DNA of 64,000 nt from contig CM060732.1 of assembly GCA_030704615.1 (NCBI GenBank), positions 58,695,053 to 58,759,052 of the forward strand. The letters run 5' to 3'. The stretch comes from Takakia lepidozioides (taxonomy: Eukaryota; Streptophyta; Takakiopsida; Takakiales; Takakiaceae). Below, in pieces: positions 19,332 through 30,350 of this stretch; positions within the stretch are counted from its first letter, which is position 1, and each line of letters opens with the position of its first letter. The notes beneath the pieces are model-generated. The model saw only the letters and a list, made by a program, of their open reading frames with translations, searched no databases and was not told the DNA's origin. The position numbers were made by a program, and so were the translations under genes.

Positions 19332-21985
19332 AAGACACTATAACAACAGATATTGTGGACCCGTTTAGCTGTCATCCGTAGCAACTTCCACAACCAGTCA
19401 CGTTGAGACATTTTGCTGTTGCGACGATAGAGTTTGAGCCCTGAAGAGTGAGGAAAACTTGTTGACCAGTTTGGAACAACGACATTTCCACGAACCTCGC
19501 GCGATCACGTGTGTATCCTACAGTAGAGATGCTGGTGATTAATGATTTGGCACTATATCGATCGACACTAAGAAAGAGTGAAACAATAAGTTACTGAAGT
19601 TTGTTTAGAAAAACTGAGGATGAAGATAAAAAGGAATCTTGCGCGATCGCCCGCGTTTAGGGTTATAATGATTTGGGAATTGAAAATAGAACTCTTACTC
19701 TCGGATTATGTACTAGAATGTAGAACGTAGGTCTGTATTGGTTGAAACAAAAATTTATAGAAAATCAAAGGATCTGCTAAAGCTACGACCCGAATGTACA
19801 ACATTGTCTACGACTAGAACTATATCGACGGGCGTTCGCGAGTGGTTCAGATGGATGAAATGAAGGACGGATGAATAATGGTAGACGAGTTTTGGATGAC
19901 AAATAAGAAAATGGATGAATAAATGAAAACATGGATGAACGAAACAGCTGTAGTGCGAGTGATCATTCGAAGTACATAAAATGGTTGGGTGTAGGTAAGA
20001 TCTTTGCAGACAGTGGATGGGAACAGAGGAGCAGAGAGACAGAAGAGAAACCCAGATGAAGTGGAGAGGCTCTCAATATTGACAGGAGTTCAAAGGGAAG
20101 AATGAACGTACGACAGACAGTCCCGAAGATCAGCGAGCCAGATCAACTGAGAGAGAAAAAATGACATGCGTGCACATGGCAGGCTCTTATACGGATTGTC
20201 AAACAGTATGAGGTTGACGTGTTCACATTACAGAGGTGCGTTTGGAGTGTCATGGATCGACAAATTGTCGCCCTTGATATGCTCTTTCGTGTAATCTAGT
20301 GGCTATTATGTGACCTCCAGAGCATAAATTCAAGTAGGAGTCTAAAATCCTCCGAACATTAAGGGGTCCATAAGTTATTGCGGCCAATGCGAATAACTAA
20401 CTGATTCGAGATCTGGAATCTGACATCCAAAGCACCAGAGAAGCAGCAAATCCAATGTTGAATTAATGATGCAAAAGAAGGAATAATCGGCGATGAAAGT
20501 GACCGCCTCGCCATTGTGATGAGCCGGCGGCCATCTATGGCAAGGTGACATTAAGTAGCCGCAATGAACGTGGGGCTGTAGATGAGGTGTAGGTAGAGAA
20601 AACCTGAGACCGATCAAATCCCAGATGCATGTCCCGACACCTCATTATTGAACCTATGAATAATATTTTTATCATTGGATGAAATAAGAGCCTACGCGGA
20701 TGAACCAGACGTATACTGGATGAGATGACTGCCCTAGTGGATGATTCAACTCCCCTCATGAATGAGTGCCGTCACGGGAACCCGCAATAATTCCAGGGTG
20801 TTCACTTTATGAAGGCGTCGGATTGTCGCGCCGTAACGCTCCTGACAAACTAGTGGAAGTCCATTCATTACTGACAGTCATGTCGCATCATTGATTGTAC
20901 CTGCATAAATTTAGGGATCCTCAGCGAACCGTTGGGACAAACATCCCGCCTTTCATTCATCCATGCATCACCACAAACCGTCAAATGCGACATAACGCCG
21001 ACGGTTGAGATCACAGGTGGTAAGGCATATAAGGAGGAGTGACCGAAAGAAGTCTCCTTTTGCATTCATTTGAGACACGCAGAAGCCCTGTTCAATTTTG
21101 GACTCAGGGAAGAAGGGCGAGAGAGAGCGACTGAGCGAGGGAGGCAGAGAGATGGAGATCAGCGTGAGTTGGAGTGGTGTGGGTTTGAGCAATTCACCAT
21201 GTGCGGGGGAGTGTGACAGAGAGAAAGGAGGGCAAAACAAGAGAGTACGCTATCCCGGAAGCTGTTGTACGCACCCGAGCGAGAGAGCTCATCTAGCCCT
21301 GCAGGGAGGATCCTTACCTGAAATGCATCAAGCAGGTAAAATTTTTTCCCGTCTTCTTCGTGCATGCAATGAGGGATTCTTCCGTGGGCTGCAGAGATTG
21401 CAGGAAGGTAGAAGTTGCATGCTTGATTGATTGCCTTGATTGTTTGCTTGTTTGAGCGAATGATTGCTCGTTTTGATTTTTGGATTGATTCCAGGGTTAA
21501 AGAGGTAGGATGGTCGATAAAAGGATTGGGAATTGTGGAAGATTTCAGGATATGTACGTTTTCCTTGAGGATCCGACTCCGGATTCGAGACATCAGGAAT
21601 TCCGATTTCATAGGGTTCGTAGGTATAGCTGGCAACTGTTAGGTTTTGCAGCCTATGGTATAGGCCTTAGTATAGGTACCATGACACAGTCCATTCACGC
21701 GTGATCGCGCGTGAACTCATTTTACCATATACAGTTCTGGATACCGAACTGTGTTTTTGGCTCGATTTGGTAATCTACATTACTTCCATGATCTGCATTA
21801 TGTGCCTCTCGAAATAGGGAGTCCTAGTGATTTCATAAGCCGTAGAGAAACCTCGCGCGATCGCCCGTGTTTATTTCATTGATAGTATTGCAAAACATGA
21901 TTTAGTTAGGACTTGGAGTGAGGCCAGAACCACCACTTTCAACAAGGGAATGGTATGAAGAAACATGAGCGATCGAGCGTGCTTC
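18172..21985 (+). repeat. Dispersed motif CCTCGCGCGATCGCCCG, five to six copies
   Basis: Copies at 18172-18197 (AACCTCGCACGATCGCCCGA), 19492-19512 (diverged after GCGATC), 19635-19660, 21848-21873 (AACCTCGCGCGATCGCCCGT) and a weak one at 21966-21985. A related palindrome, CACGCGTGATCGCGCGTG, lies at 21696-21713. Most copies are followed by a TTTA or TTTAAT stretch. The repeat is confined to the zone around and upstream of the DUF7869 gene. Confidence 0.65.
19336..21800 (+). other. CACTA-like left end and GGATGAA repeat zone, otherwise non-coding
   Basis: CACTATAACAACAGATAT at 19336 resembles the inverted right end of X (CACTACAACAGATCC), and both are followed inward by GGATGAA repeats (here 19850-20000 and 20640-20770). 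No matching right end or target duplication (left flank AGA) was found, so this may be a truncated element or the upstream part of the DUF7869 transposon. No convincing coding sequence is present. Confidence 0.35.
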
Positions 21986-22356
21986 ATTCAGTACAAATCG
22001 TCACCTACAGGAGCACTAACGAACAGTAGCTAATACCAAACTGTATGGGGTCGAAGAAATCATTCATTAGTAGGACAATAAACTCAGTGTTTTCAATTTT
22101 AAGGATTATGCAATTATTGAACCTTGCGCAATTGCGCAAATTTGACAACAGGTTAGCTGACACACTACACACCTCACATTTGTGTTTTGTACAAGCTAAG
22201 GTAGTGGTGTAAATACCCGCCATTTGCTTCCTAGAATGACAGGTTGAGTGCTGATTTATGGGTTGGCATTTACATTATACTAGAAAGCGTGAAGTTGCAC
22301 TGCCAACTGTCGAGGAAAAATGGCAGATAGGCAGAAGCAAGGCAGACAACTCTTAC

Positions 22357-22448
22357 GTGGCTTTCTGGATGGCCTTCATAGCTATGGCACCACTGCGAAG
22401 GGCATCCACTGTCTCTGTGGTGGCCTTGGCTCCTTCCAACATTATCAT
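22357..22448 (-). pseudogene. Orphan exon of SNF7/VPS32 (CHMP4-type ESCRT-III)
   Basis: Minus-strand translation MLEGAKATTETVDALRSGA then MKAIQKAT matches the conserved core of SNF7/VPS32, the ESCRT-III filament subunit. The exon is 92 nt, preceded by a TTTCCTGCAG acceptor and followed by a GTAAGA donor, so exon borders are preserved. No neighbouring exon is recognisable within a few kilobases on either side. It is either a gene fragment or one exon of a gene with very long introns; the former seems likelier. Confidence 0.6.
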
Positions 22449-24636
22449 CTGCAGGAAATATAATATTAGGTGGAAACAATCTCAATCTTAGCATCTTGTT
22501 TACAATCAGATGATGAATCATAGACCCTGCTTTCCAAGTCCCTGGCATAGTCACTACAATCCCATGAATCAGAGACCCTAGTTTTCAGGTCCCTAACCTT
22601 TTTAACTAACGATCGCCATTATTGTTAATTTGTCACTTGACAGTTTCTTATTTTTGCTAATCATGGAATGTGTTTGTTCAATGATGTACTAATCTAGTAG
22701 AGACTACAGTAGTTATGTGCACGGTCCCGCATGTCTAGGCCTCATGGCAGCTTTCGGTTGTGTAAGGGTTTAATTTTTTCCCTTCAAAATTCATAAATAA
22801 AATCTTTAGGGTGAATGGAATTGAAATATATTTGGTATCTTATAATATAAGTTAACATTCATCATTTGAGATATGAATCATTGAATAGCTTATTGCATGT
22901 GTTTGGGAATTATAATTGAATGCCAACTTCCAAGATTAGATTAGTTATTTCTTTGAACATACTTGTCAATACACATATTTTTTGGTTATGTTGTGATTAG
23001 AATTGAATAATATCTAACTATTATGTACTGGAATGCACATTTGACATTATGACAATATTATCATTGCATACTAAGATGTTAACATATGGGTTTGGCATGT
23101 CTGATAGATTAAATTGAAATCATCATTAAGAAATTATAATTTTTGGCGTAAATCTTTATTTCAAATAAAGTGCGAAACAAAGGTACACATTAGAATCGAT
23201 TGAATTTATAAGTAAATTTTGTTAAATATTTAGCATTTAACGTTTTAAATATTAACTTTAAATTTAATCAATTTAATGTTAAATTTAATGTTACATTTTT
23301 CAAGCAAAAAAAATGCTATTAATTGCATTATAGTATGCTTCATTATGGTTGAAAAGACACAGTAAATTTTTTACCAATAATTATAATAAATGAATGTAAA
23401 TTTTTATTAGTGTACTAAAAGTGAGGGTTTGTCTGGAGTCCCATCCTTGAGATCAAATGTCCTAGTGGATAATTTCGAAAGAATAAAAAACGTGTTCATA
23501 TAGAAAGACATAGCACTATATAGATGATATTAATTATTATATATATCATACCAGCAGTGTTTTTTTTTCTGGGGAAAAGTCACCAGATTTTGACCTGGAA
23601 AATGGGTCAGCTACTTGTACAAAGGAATTATTGATGTAAAAGTCAAAAATTCGCCAGAAATCGCCAATAGTTGAATATCATGAGCTTGACTTTGTCTACT
23701 TTCACCTGTTAAAATGTGCCACCTGTCGTATAGCCACTTTTCTAATCCTGCCACCTCGTTTATCTCGCCATGTGGGCGTTCTGTTGATGGCCCTTGTGGC
23801 GATTTGAAAAATAAAATAAAACCACTGCATACCAGTTATTGTTGTTCTATTGCCTACTTAAAAGCACATATCACATCTTGCTATCCATCAAGAAAGAAAA
23901 ACATAATGATAATGAGCACAGTTGCTCCACAGTTGTCAATTATATTATACTAGATATCATGTTTGAAAGAATTTCCAATGACAACACATCAATTTAATAC
24001 CACAATCCAAGAAATATTTTCAAAGGTTTTCTTCGACCAAAATGAACATGAATTAGAATTCATTTAACGACCCTTTAAAGTGTACTATTTGATGAAGAAT
24101 AGTCAGTCAATTTCTCAGTATAATCCTAATGTTTGTGCTTAGTGTCACAAACACGTTGAGGGGGGTGGCCTGTCTCGTGGTACGAACTTCCATTCTCAGA
24201 TCTTAACCTACATGTTTTGGGACAAACCTATGAGTCAGTGATATGCACGATAAATTTTATGTATTTTCACTTGCTAACAATATCATCAATCATTAGTTCA
24301 ACTGATGTACCTATCACAGTCTTAGACTTTGATGATTTTAAAATGAACGAATTTATGAACTCTTCATTCAACAAATTAGTCAATTGACATATTATTATGT
24401 TAAAATATTTGTGATAATCATATTAGAACTCCATGGCAATTAATTATTATCAAACCTTCGTGAATCGATGTCATGCAATCAAATGAAACTTCAGAGCTTA
24501 TCATACAAAGACTGATTTATTTGCTAATTGTTATAATTACTCGTGATAATGTATGATATTTTAATCATACAAAAATAGATTAAGAATAATTTTACGCGAT
24601 ATTACCAAGTTGAGGTTCATATTCTGGCCCATAGGT
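22449..24636. other. AT-rich spacer without a supported gene
   Basis: Strongly AT-rich sequence with many short TTTAAT/ATTAAA words, for example 23210-23400. I see no RNA gene, tandem array or recognisable coding sequence. Confidence 0.5.
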
Positions 24637-25356
24637 TTATAAGGACCAGGTTAGGTAGTGGGGAAAACATATGTAACTCAAGAGAGAGAATTGCCAAGTC
24701 CTTGCATATGATGAGACAAACTCTAACAAATTAGTGATATAACAAATTGCACCTGAAGCCTTCAACTCTCGTTTCTCTCTTTCTCTCTCGCATTGGATGA
24801 GAAAATATTTGTCCTTGGCTAGTTGTTCCAAGGTTGTCAAACCATGTCCATTTTCATATTTGTCCTTCAAATATAGATTCAAGGTAATCTGCCATTGTTG
24901 AGTCTTTATTTCCAAATTTTCTTTCAAACTTTCTAGTGTTTTCCTAAGACTTGTGTTGAGGTTTTGGTGGTATAATACGATGTCTTTTGCAAACTCCTCC
25001 TCCTTGCTACGTACATCAGAGTCCCAACATGAACCGGAAGCTGCCAATCGATCAATGCATTCTTGACTTTGTTTTTGCATTTTAGACAGTTCTTCTACGT
25101 GTTCATGATGCTTATGCCTATATCTTTTTATGTGACTTAACAAGCTCTTATTTTCTTGTCTTAGTTTTTTCTGTACATCAAAACCTCTTTCAATACCTTG
25201 AAAGATTAGCTCAGATGCCTCTTTGAGGTTCCACACACATGACTTGACTGCAAATTTCAATTCTTTACTAGACATGTTGTCTACTTCTTTTAAAAATTCT
25301 TCCCTTAGTTGCTCATCCATCCACGATGGCCTTCCCCTGTTAATTGGAGTTGTCAT
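24637..25356 (-). CDS. Uncharacterised coiled-coil protein, possibly a first exon
   Basis: A 239-codon frame that starts MTTPINRGRPSWMDEQLREE. Residues about 20-215 are strongly charged and helical with heptad-like spacing (LRQENKSLLSHIKRYRHKHH, LEIKTQQWQITLNLYLKDKY, REREKRELKASG). The last 25-30 residues are hydrophobic, unlike the rest. A GT after the ELKASG codons (near 24756) could be a donor, in which case the tail is intron read-through. I do not recognise the family. It stands alone in an AT-rich, transposon-poor stretch with no similar neighbour, so a real gene, a retrogene or a transposon-associated ORF are all possible. Confidence 0.4.
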   Translation of the reverse strand: MTTPINRGRPSWMDEQLREEFLKEVDNMSSKELKFAVKSCVWNLKEASELIFQGIERGFDVQKKLRQENKSLLSHIKRYRHKHHEHVEELSKMQKQSQECIDRLAASGSCWDSDVRSKEEEFAKDIVLYHQNLNTSLRKTLESLKENLEIKTQQWQITLNLYLKDKYENGHGLTTLEQLAKDKYFLIQCEREREKRELKASGAICYITNLLEFVSSYARTWQFSLLSYICFPHYLTWSL

Positions 25357-26040
25357 TGTTAACAGTTACACTGTTTGAAGATAAATTATGAGTATTTAAA
25401 TGCTAATATGGTTAAAAGGTACTGGTATGCATATCATTAATACGACACTATTTACATTGAGACATCTTCCATAAAAATCTCAATCCTGTGACTTCAAATT
25501 CAATTTATGTCAATGTACAAGATAATTGACCTTAAGGGTTTCTCTTTCTTTAAACAATGGGAGTGATTAATGTTAAGGGAAAAAATTTATTTTTATTTCT
25601 GAAGTTGAAAGTTATTTTATGACCAAAAAAAACTTTGCTGTTGTTTTTTATTAATCTCTCTAGGATATGTTAGTTTGGACTATACATACTAATCGACAAT
25701 ATTCTATTTGGTTCGATATTATGATGTTATGTGACATTAATCATTTTTCACACAACATTTAAGTCAAAGGACTCTTGTCAAAGTTCAATATCTTAAGGTT
25801 TTTGTTTTGATGAAGCAGTTTTTTTTGCAAAGGCAAAAGGAATAGACACATTACGAAGTCTTTTCATTTTTTCTAAAACAACTAGTCATATTTTGTATCG
25901 TTGAATAAAAATTATATCTAATTTTAATATTTGGTAGGTTTGATTTAAAATTGTGTCTTTTCGTTTTAATGCTTTTGGACCAAATAGAGTGAACAAACAT
26001 GGACAAAACATTTATTTATGTCAATTTACTTGCATCAAAT
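25357..26040. other. AT-rich spacer
   Basis: No supported gene or repeat. Confidence 0.5.
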
Positions 26041-26044
26041 CTCT

Positions 26045-26180
26045 CCCAATCCAACAGGCAGGAAAGAAATCATTCGTTTGTCTCCCGATAATTTATGTGC
26101 ATTTGGAGCACTGCAAAAGTGGAGGACGTTATTGCTTGCTCGGTTTTTGCTACCAGCATCTCTCCCCTTTGAGAACTTGG
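26045..26180 (+). repeat. Duplicated exon-like sequence, copy 1
   Basis: About 130 bp shared with 27483-27620 at high identity, including an exact run around TTTGGAGCACTGCAAAAGTG. One frame reads LCAFGALQKWRTLLLAR. It is preceded by pyrimidine and AG. I do not recognise the protein. Confidence 0.6.
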
Positions 26181-26913
26181 AAGTGAGCTACCACCGCTCT
26201 TTCCTCTTGTCGATTTTTGTGCATTTCCAACCATCTCAGCAGATGTTGTAAGTCTCCTCTTTGGTTTCTTAACCCCTAAAGGACCACGAGGCCCTACAGT
26301 GGCTTCTCTCTGGTCAAACTTAGTTTTCACTTTGAAAACAATATTTTTTGCATTTGAGTTGATCTAACAAAGTAAAGATAATCAAGTCTAGTCTCTATTC
26401 CACTTTACGAGTCATCAAAATTCCAATTATTGAATCTTTTATAGCAATACCAATTCAATGGGCCAAGAACCAATTTGTTCTTCAGCATAGTTTTTCTATT
26501 GAATTTCTCAGCTTAAGAACCTTTTTTGACTTTTAAATATATGAAAGTGTTTTTCATTGTGATTTACACCCAAGGTAAAATTTTGGATAAATTTTGGATA
26601 CTTATTGTAATTGATATGATTTTTTGAAGACATTAAGCTTAAGAAAATCATAATATTTCATTTTCAATGAGACAATTCTGAAAAATTCAAGATCTATAGT
26701 AAACATATAGGTTCATCTATGAAAAATATTTAAAAAATATTTTTCTCAAATTCAAGAGCTACAGATCGAAGTTTGACTATATTGAGAATTGCGTGGTTCT
26801 TTAGGGGTAGTGGTCCACCATTATAATGTGAAACACTACATCACATTTGGGAAAACAAAAGGTGAGGGCCTGTTGAGGTATGAGAGTCAAGATTTTTCGA
26901 TCCTCTCGTTCTG

Positions 26914-26933
26914 ACATAATAATAATAATAATG
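26914..26933 (+). repeat. (TAA)n microsatellite
   Basis: Six to seven TAA units. Confidence 0.85.
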
Positions 26934-26939
26934 ATATAG

Positions 26940-27025
26940 GGCCCACCCCCCCAAAGGGGGCAGGAGCCTTAAGGCGAAGTGACTCTTAGTTACGCCAACC
27001 TCAGCCCGAGTCTTCTCTCTCTCTA
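26940..27025 (-). repeat. Dispersed repeat shared with 36690-36780 (inverted)
   Basis: AAGTGACTCTTAGTTACGCC followed by a C/T-rich run and TCTTCTCTCTCT matches the minus strand of 36690-36780. It is probably a remnant of an old LTR or other repeat family. Confidence 0.4.
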
Positions 27026-27482
27026 ATAATGAGAATACGCTCGTCCCATATTCCATTAGTCACCACAATGGTTGCAAAAGAGTTCCAAGCCCCCCAGACT
27101 TCGTGGTCATAAGCTATTTGTACAAAAGTAAAGGGACAATTGTTGAAGACAGTCCAACCTTGCAAACAAGTTCCAGAATGAACCCAAAAGAAAGAGCTAC
27201 AAATGGATCATCGTTTCATATAGACAAATAGCAGATCATGTCAAGTGGGGGCAACGAGTCCATGAATGGAAACATTAGTGTCAAGCTGACCTTTCATTCT
27301 GGACAGCATCCCCAAATTGATAGGCTTATTGGAGTCATTCTCCTGGGCAGCTGCACTGGGCCTCGATTGTGCTTATGGTCTTCTCTCCTTGCCTCTCTCC
27401 TCACCTTTCTCTTGGTACCTTTGCCGCAAGCCAACGCCTCCAACCCACCCTCAGTTGCCACTTTCACAAACGTGCAGCATCT

Positions 27483-27620
27483 GGCAGGAAAGAAATCATT
27501 CTTGTCTCTCCCAGCCATCTCTGTGCGTTTGGAGCACTGCAAAAGTGGAGGACAATCGAGCATTTCGCTTGCTCGGTTTCTGCTGTCAGCATCTCTTCCC
27601 TTCGAGAACTTGGAAGTGAG
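27483..27620 (+). repeat. Duplicated exon-like sequence, copy 2
   Basis: The partner of 26045-26180. It lies within a longer stretch (27238-27717) that is open in one plus frame for 159 codons, but similarity to copy 1 moves between frames, so that frame is not trusted as a gene. Confidence 0.6.
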
Positions 27621-27725
27621 CCAATTAAAACCTCAACTTTCAAAGTCGGGTTTGGAGGAAGACTGTGGCTCAAGAATGTTAGAGTGTCAAGGTTATAGCC
27701 CTTGCACGGCACTTTGAGAACATAA

Positions 27726-27790
27726 CGGCGGGTAGCTCAGTGGTAGAGCACCCCACCGGAATGGGGGAGGTTCAATCCCTAGCCCGACCA
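27726..27790 (+). ncRNA. tRNA-like sequence with A and B boxes (tRNA pseudogene or SINE head)
   Basis: TAGCTCAGTGGTAGAGC (A box and a perfect D stem) and GGTTCAATCCC (B box) are spaced as in a tRNA. The acceptor and T stems have mismatches, and the anticodon loop lacks the invariant U33, so it is not a working tRNA. It may head a SINE; no flanking duplication was found. Confidence 0.5.
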
Positions 27791-28504
27791 CACGCCAGTG
27801 GTTTTCCAACAAAGAATGGGATGCCAAACGCTAACATTGGAATCCATCGCTGCTGGAAGACGTCTATTCAGTAGTACTCGCGTAGCTGTTGGTAGTAAAT
27901 CGAGTGAAGCGAGATCGAGGCAGGCACACACGGAGCAACGACCTCCGTCATCATCGCCTCGAGATCCATTCATATTCTCTTACATCGATTCCTCCTTTCT
28001 TCATTCGTCGCTTCGTTCCATCAATGAATGCTTCGCGGCAGGCATAGGAGTACTCTATATATACACGACTACGTCCGTGTGCTTTCAACACGAATGTACA
28101 TGATGGGTTATAGGATAGGATGCTTCATCAATCTACTGTGAGCTTCCTCTCAGATACCAAGCCTGGAAGACATGGGTTCGGGTGTCTGTGATCGAGAAAG
28201 GCAAGAACGAGCTAGCTGTGTCACCGTGACGTCTTGTCCTGAGAAATTGTTCAGTTAGGCCTTGCCGTCAAAGAGAGAAGCCCTAGGCTGATCTTGAGGA
28301 GTTTGCAGAAGAGGAGCTTGAGAGCTTGGAAAAACTAGCTACCCATGCTTGTATTCCAGGACTGGAGCTACCCCCATCTGAGGTCGGTGCATAGGCACAG
28401 ATCTGCATACACAAGGCCGCATCTGGGTACCCTGGAATATATAGGCAGAGACAATAGTGGAACCTGAATTTTCCCCTTGTACTGAGGGAGACCAACTTGA
28501 GAAT
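27791..28504. other. Spacer, 3' side of the C2H2/PARP-like gene
   Basis: No supported gene. The part next to 28505 is expected to include the 3' untranslated region of the minus-strand gene. Confidence 0.4.
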
Positions 28505-30139
28505 CTATAGTCTGTAGATAACTACAAAACAGGGGAGCACTGCCCTAGAATCAAAGACTAGAAGCTCATCCAGGCTTGCAGCTGGTCCTACTTCTCCTGC
28601 TATGGAGTCAAATCCAGGTGACAATGATAATGAATCATTCAAATAGACACCATGATTCCCATAAGATTTTTGTGTACGCCCTGCGATAACTCTACACACA
28701 AGGATTGCATGTTTCTTCCTCAAATTATCTATTCCCACAGTCGGGAGGGCCGTCTCGTGAGCTTTTCCGCTGGTGGCTGTGGTATAGATCCCCTTGTCTT
28801 CCTCCACAGTGAATCCCGAGCGGAGGATATAGCATACGTTGCAGGTAGCTCTATCACAGATGTTTGACGAGCCATGTAGTCCCAACGAGCACGCGAGGGC
28901 GGTACCATGAAACCTCAATAACTCATTACCGTCCACCAGGCAACGCAGATGCTTCTTGTCTTCCCTGCTCACACGCCTTTTCACAGTCTCACGATACTCC
29001 TCAAATCTCGCTATGGTTCTTTCAGTATTGTCGATCTTAAGTATTCTGTCTATCTTGCCACACGGAAGTTTCTTGTTCATCCAGCTGCTGCGGAATATGA
29101 TCTCAACCACAGTGAGTGACGAGTCTTCTTTCCGCAACTCCAACACTGCAAACAGCCTCCCCTTGGTCAGCTCTGGATATCTTCGATACTTAAGCCCGGA
29201 CCCTCAAAGCAACTTCTACGCAGCAGGTCCACATAGGTGCACAACTATAATTTCCGTGCCCTGCATGAAGTAGCCAACTGCTAGAAATCAAGAATTCGTT
29301 ATTCAGGATTGCATCCTCAGCTTGATATCTCATGAAGATGAGACAGTGGTACCAGTTCCACGGCTACAGATCTCGAATTCGTAAGCACTACAGCATCCAC
29401 GCTGTCTGAGTACTGGCCATGGCTATATACGTTCGAAGCCATATGTATGCTTGTCTGCATTGACTGTCATTCCTAAGGATTGTCTACGTCTGATTTCTTA
29501 CTCACCTGCATGGCGCACTGTTTGATGGAGTTCAAGAGCTTCAATTTTGTGGAAGGATTCCCCGCATTTTTGGCATATGCACTTGGAAGAAATGCAAGTA
29601 TTATGGTGGACAATTGAGTCTCTAGAACCGAACATGGAATCAAATGCCTCGAATGTCATACAATCGTAACATCCTGAGAACCTTCCCAAAGGAGTTCCTT
29701 TGAAAACGTATTGTAAGTGTGCTGATGCATTTGCAGCTCCTGACAGGATCCCATTTCGTCCAGGTAACGCTTGTTTATCCCCGTCCTTGCCACCCCCTAA
29801 CTTTGCCTCCGCGGACTTAACAGGGACTTGGTTGCCCAGACCTTCGACAGATTGGTTCTGGTGGTCTCCGCTCTGGGAGCTGTTGCAAGAAGACGCTTGT
29901 TTGCCCACTAGTTTAGTGTTGTGACAGTCATGGATCACATCCTTTAGATTGGCTATGGACTTGGAGCAACCCCCACACCTGTGACGTGCTCTCTGGAACC
30001 ATGTTATGCCGTATCTGGTGCTACTCAATGTCGTTAGTGGCAAAGTTGAGAAGGAGCCAGTTTGTGGCTCAACCACATGCTGCGCATCTGACTTGCCAGC
30101 AGACAGGGATTTCGCCCATGTGAACCAGGGCGCAGGCAT
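28505..30139 (-). CDS. C2H2 zinc finger protein with PARP-like domain
   Basis: Two exons: 30139-29506 and 29145-28505, joined across a 360-bp intron (ATGCAG|GTGAGT ... TTTGCAG|TG), giving 424 residues. Exon 1 carries a variable N-terminus, GCYDCMTFEAFDSMF and one C2H2 finger, CICQKCGESFHKIEALELHQ with the second His in TVRH. Exon 2 carries the PARP-like fold: VVEIIFRSSWMNK, RFEEYRETVKRR, DGNELLRFHGTALACSLG, CNVCYILRSGF, TTATSGKAHE, LVCRVIAGRTQK and PCFVVIYRL at the stop. The family is plant-specific and includes Arabidopsis AT1G75710-type proteins. Catalytic ADP-ribosylation is not established for it, and the biological role is not known to me. A (CT)n tract precedes the start on the coding strand. 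This is a clear host gene with intact frame. Confidence 0.88.
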
Positions 30140-30311
30140 CTTTCAGGGCACTTCCCTCTCTTAATCACTGCTCCAAATATACTCGCCATGGATCTACTGA
30201 TCTCACCTTGCTAAGCATCAAGAATCTCGAGTCCATCTGCTCATACTGCTCAAGAAGTTCCAGCAACAGTAGTCGAGCGGTCTTGCAAAAAGTCGATGCC
30301 AGGAGGGGGAC

Positions 30312-30315
<4 letters not shown>

Positions 30316-30348
<33 letters not shown>
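30316..30348 (+). repeat. (GA)n microsatellite upstream of the PARP-like gene
   Basis: About 16 GA units, about 180 bp upstream of the start codon at 30139. On the coding strand this is a CT tract, common in plant 5' leaders. Confidence 0.9.

Positions 30349-30350
<2 letters not shown>

Noticed and set aside
21159-21635. 158-codon minus-strand frame near 21.4 kb
   Set aside because: It has no recognisable motif, and the region has no splice or promoter context to support it.
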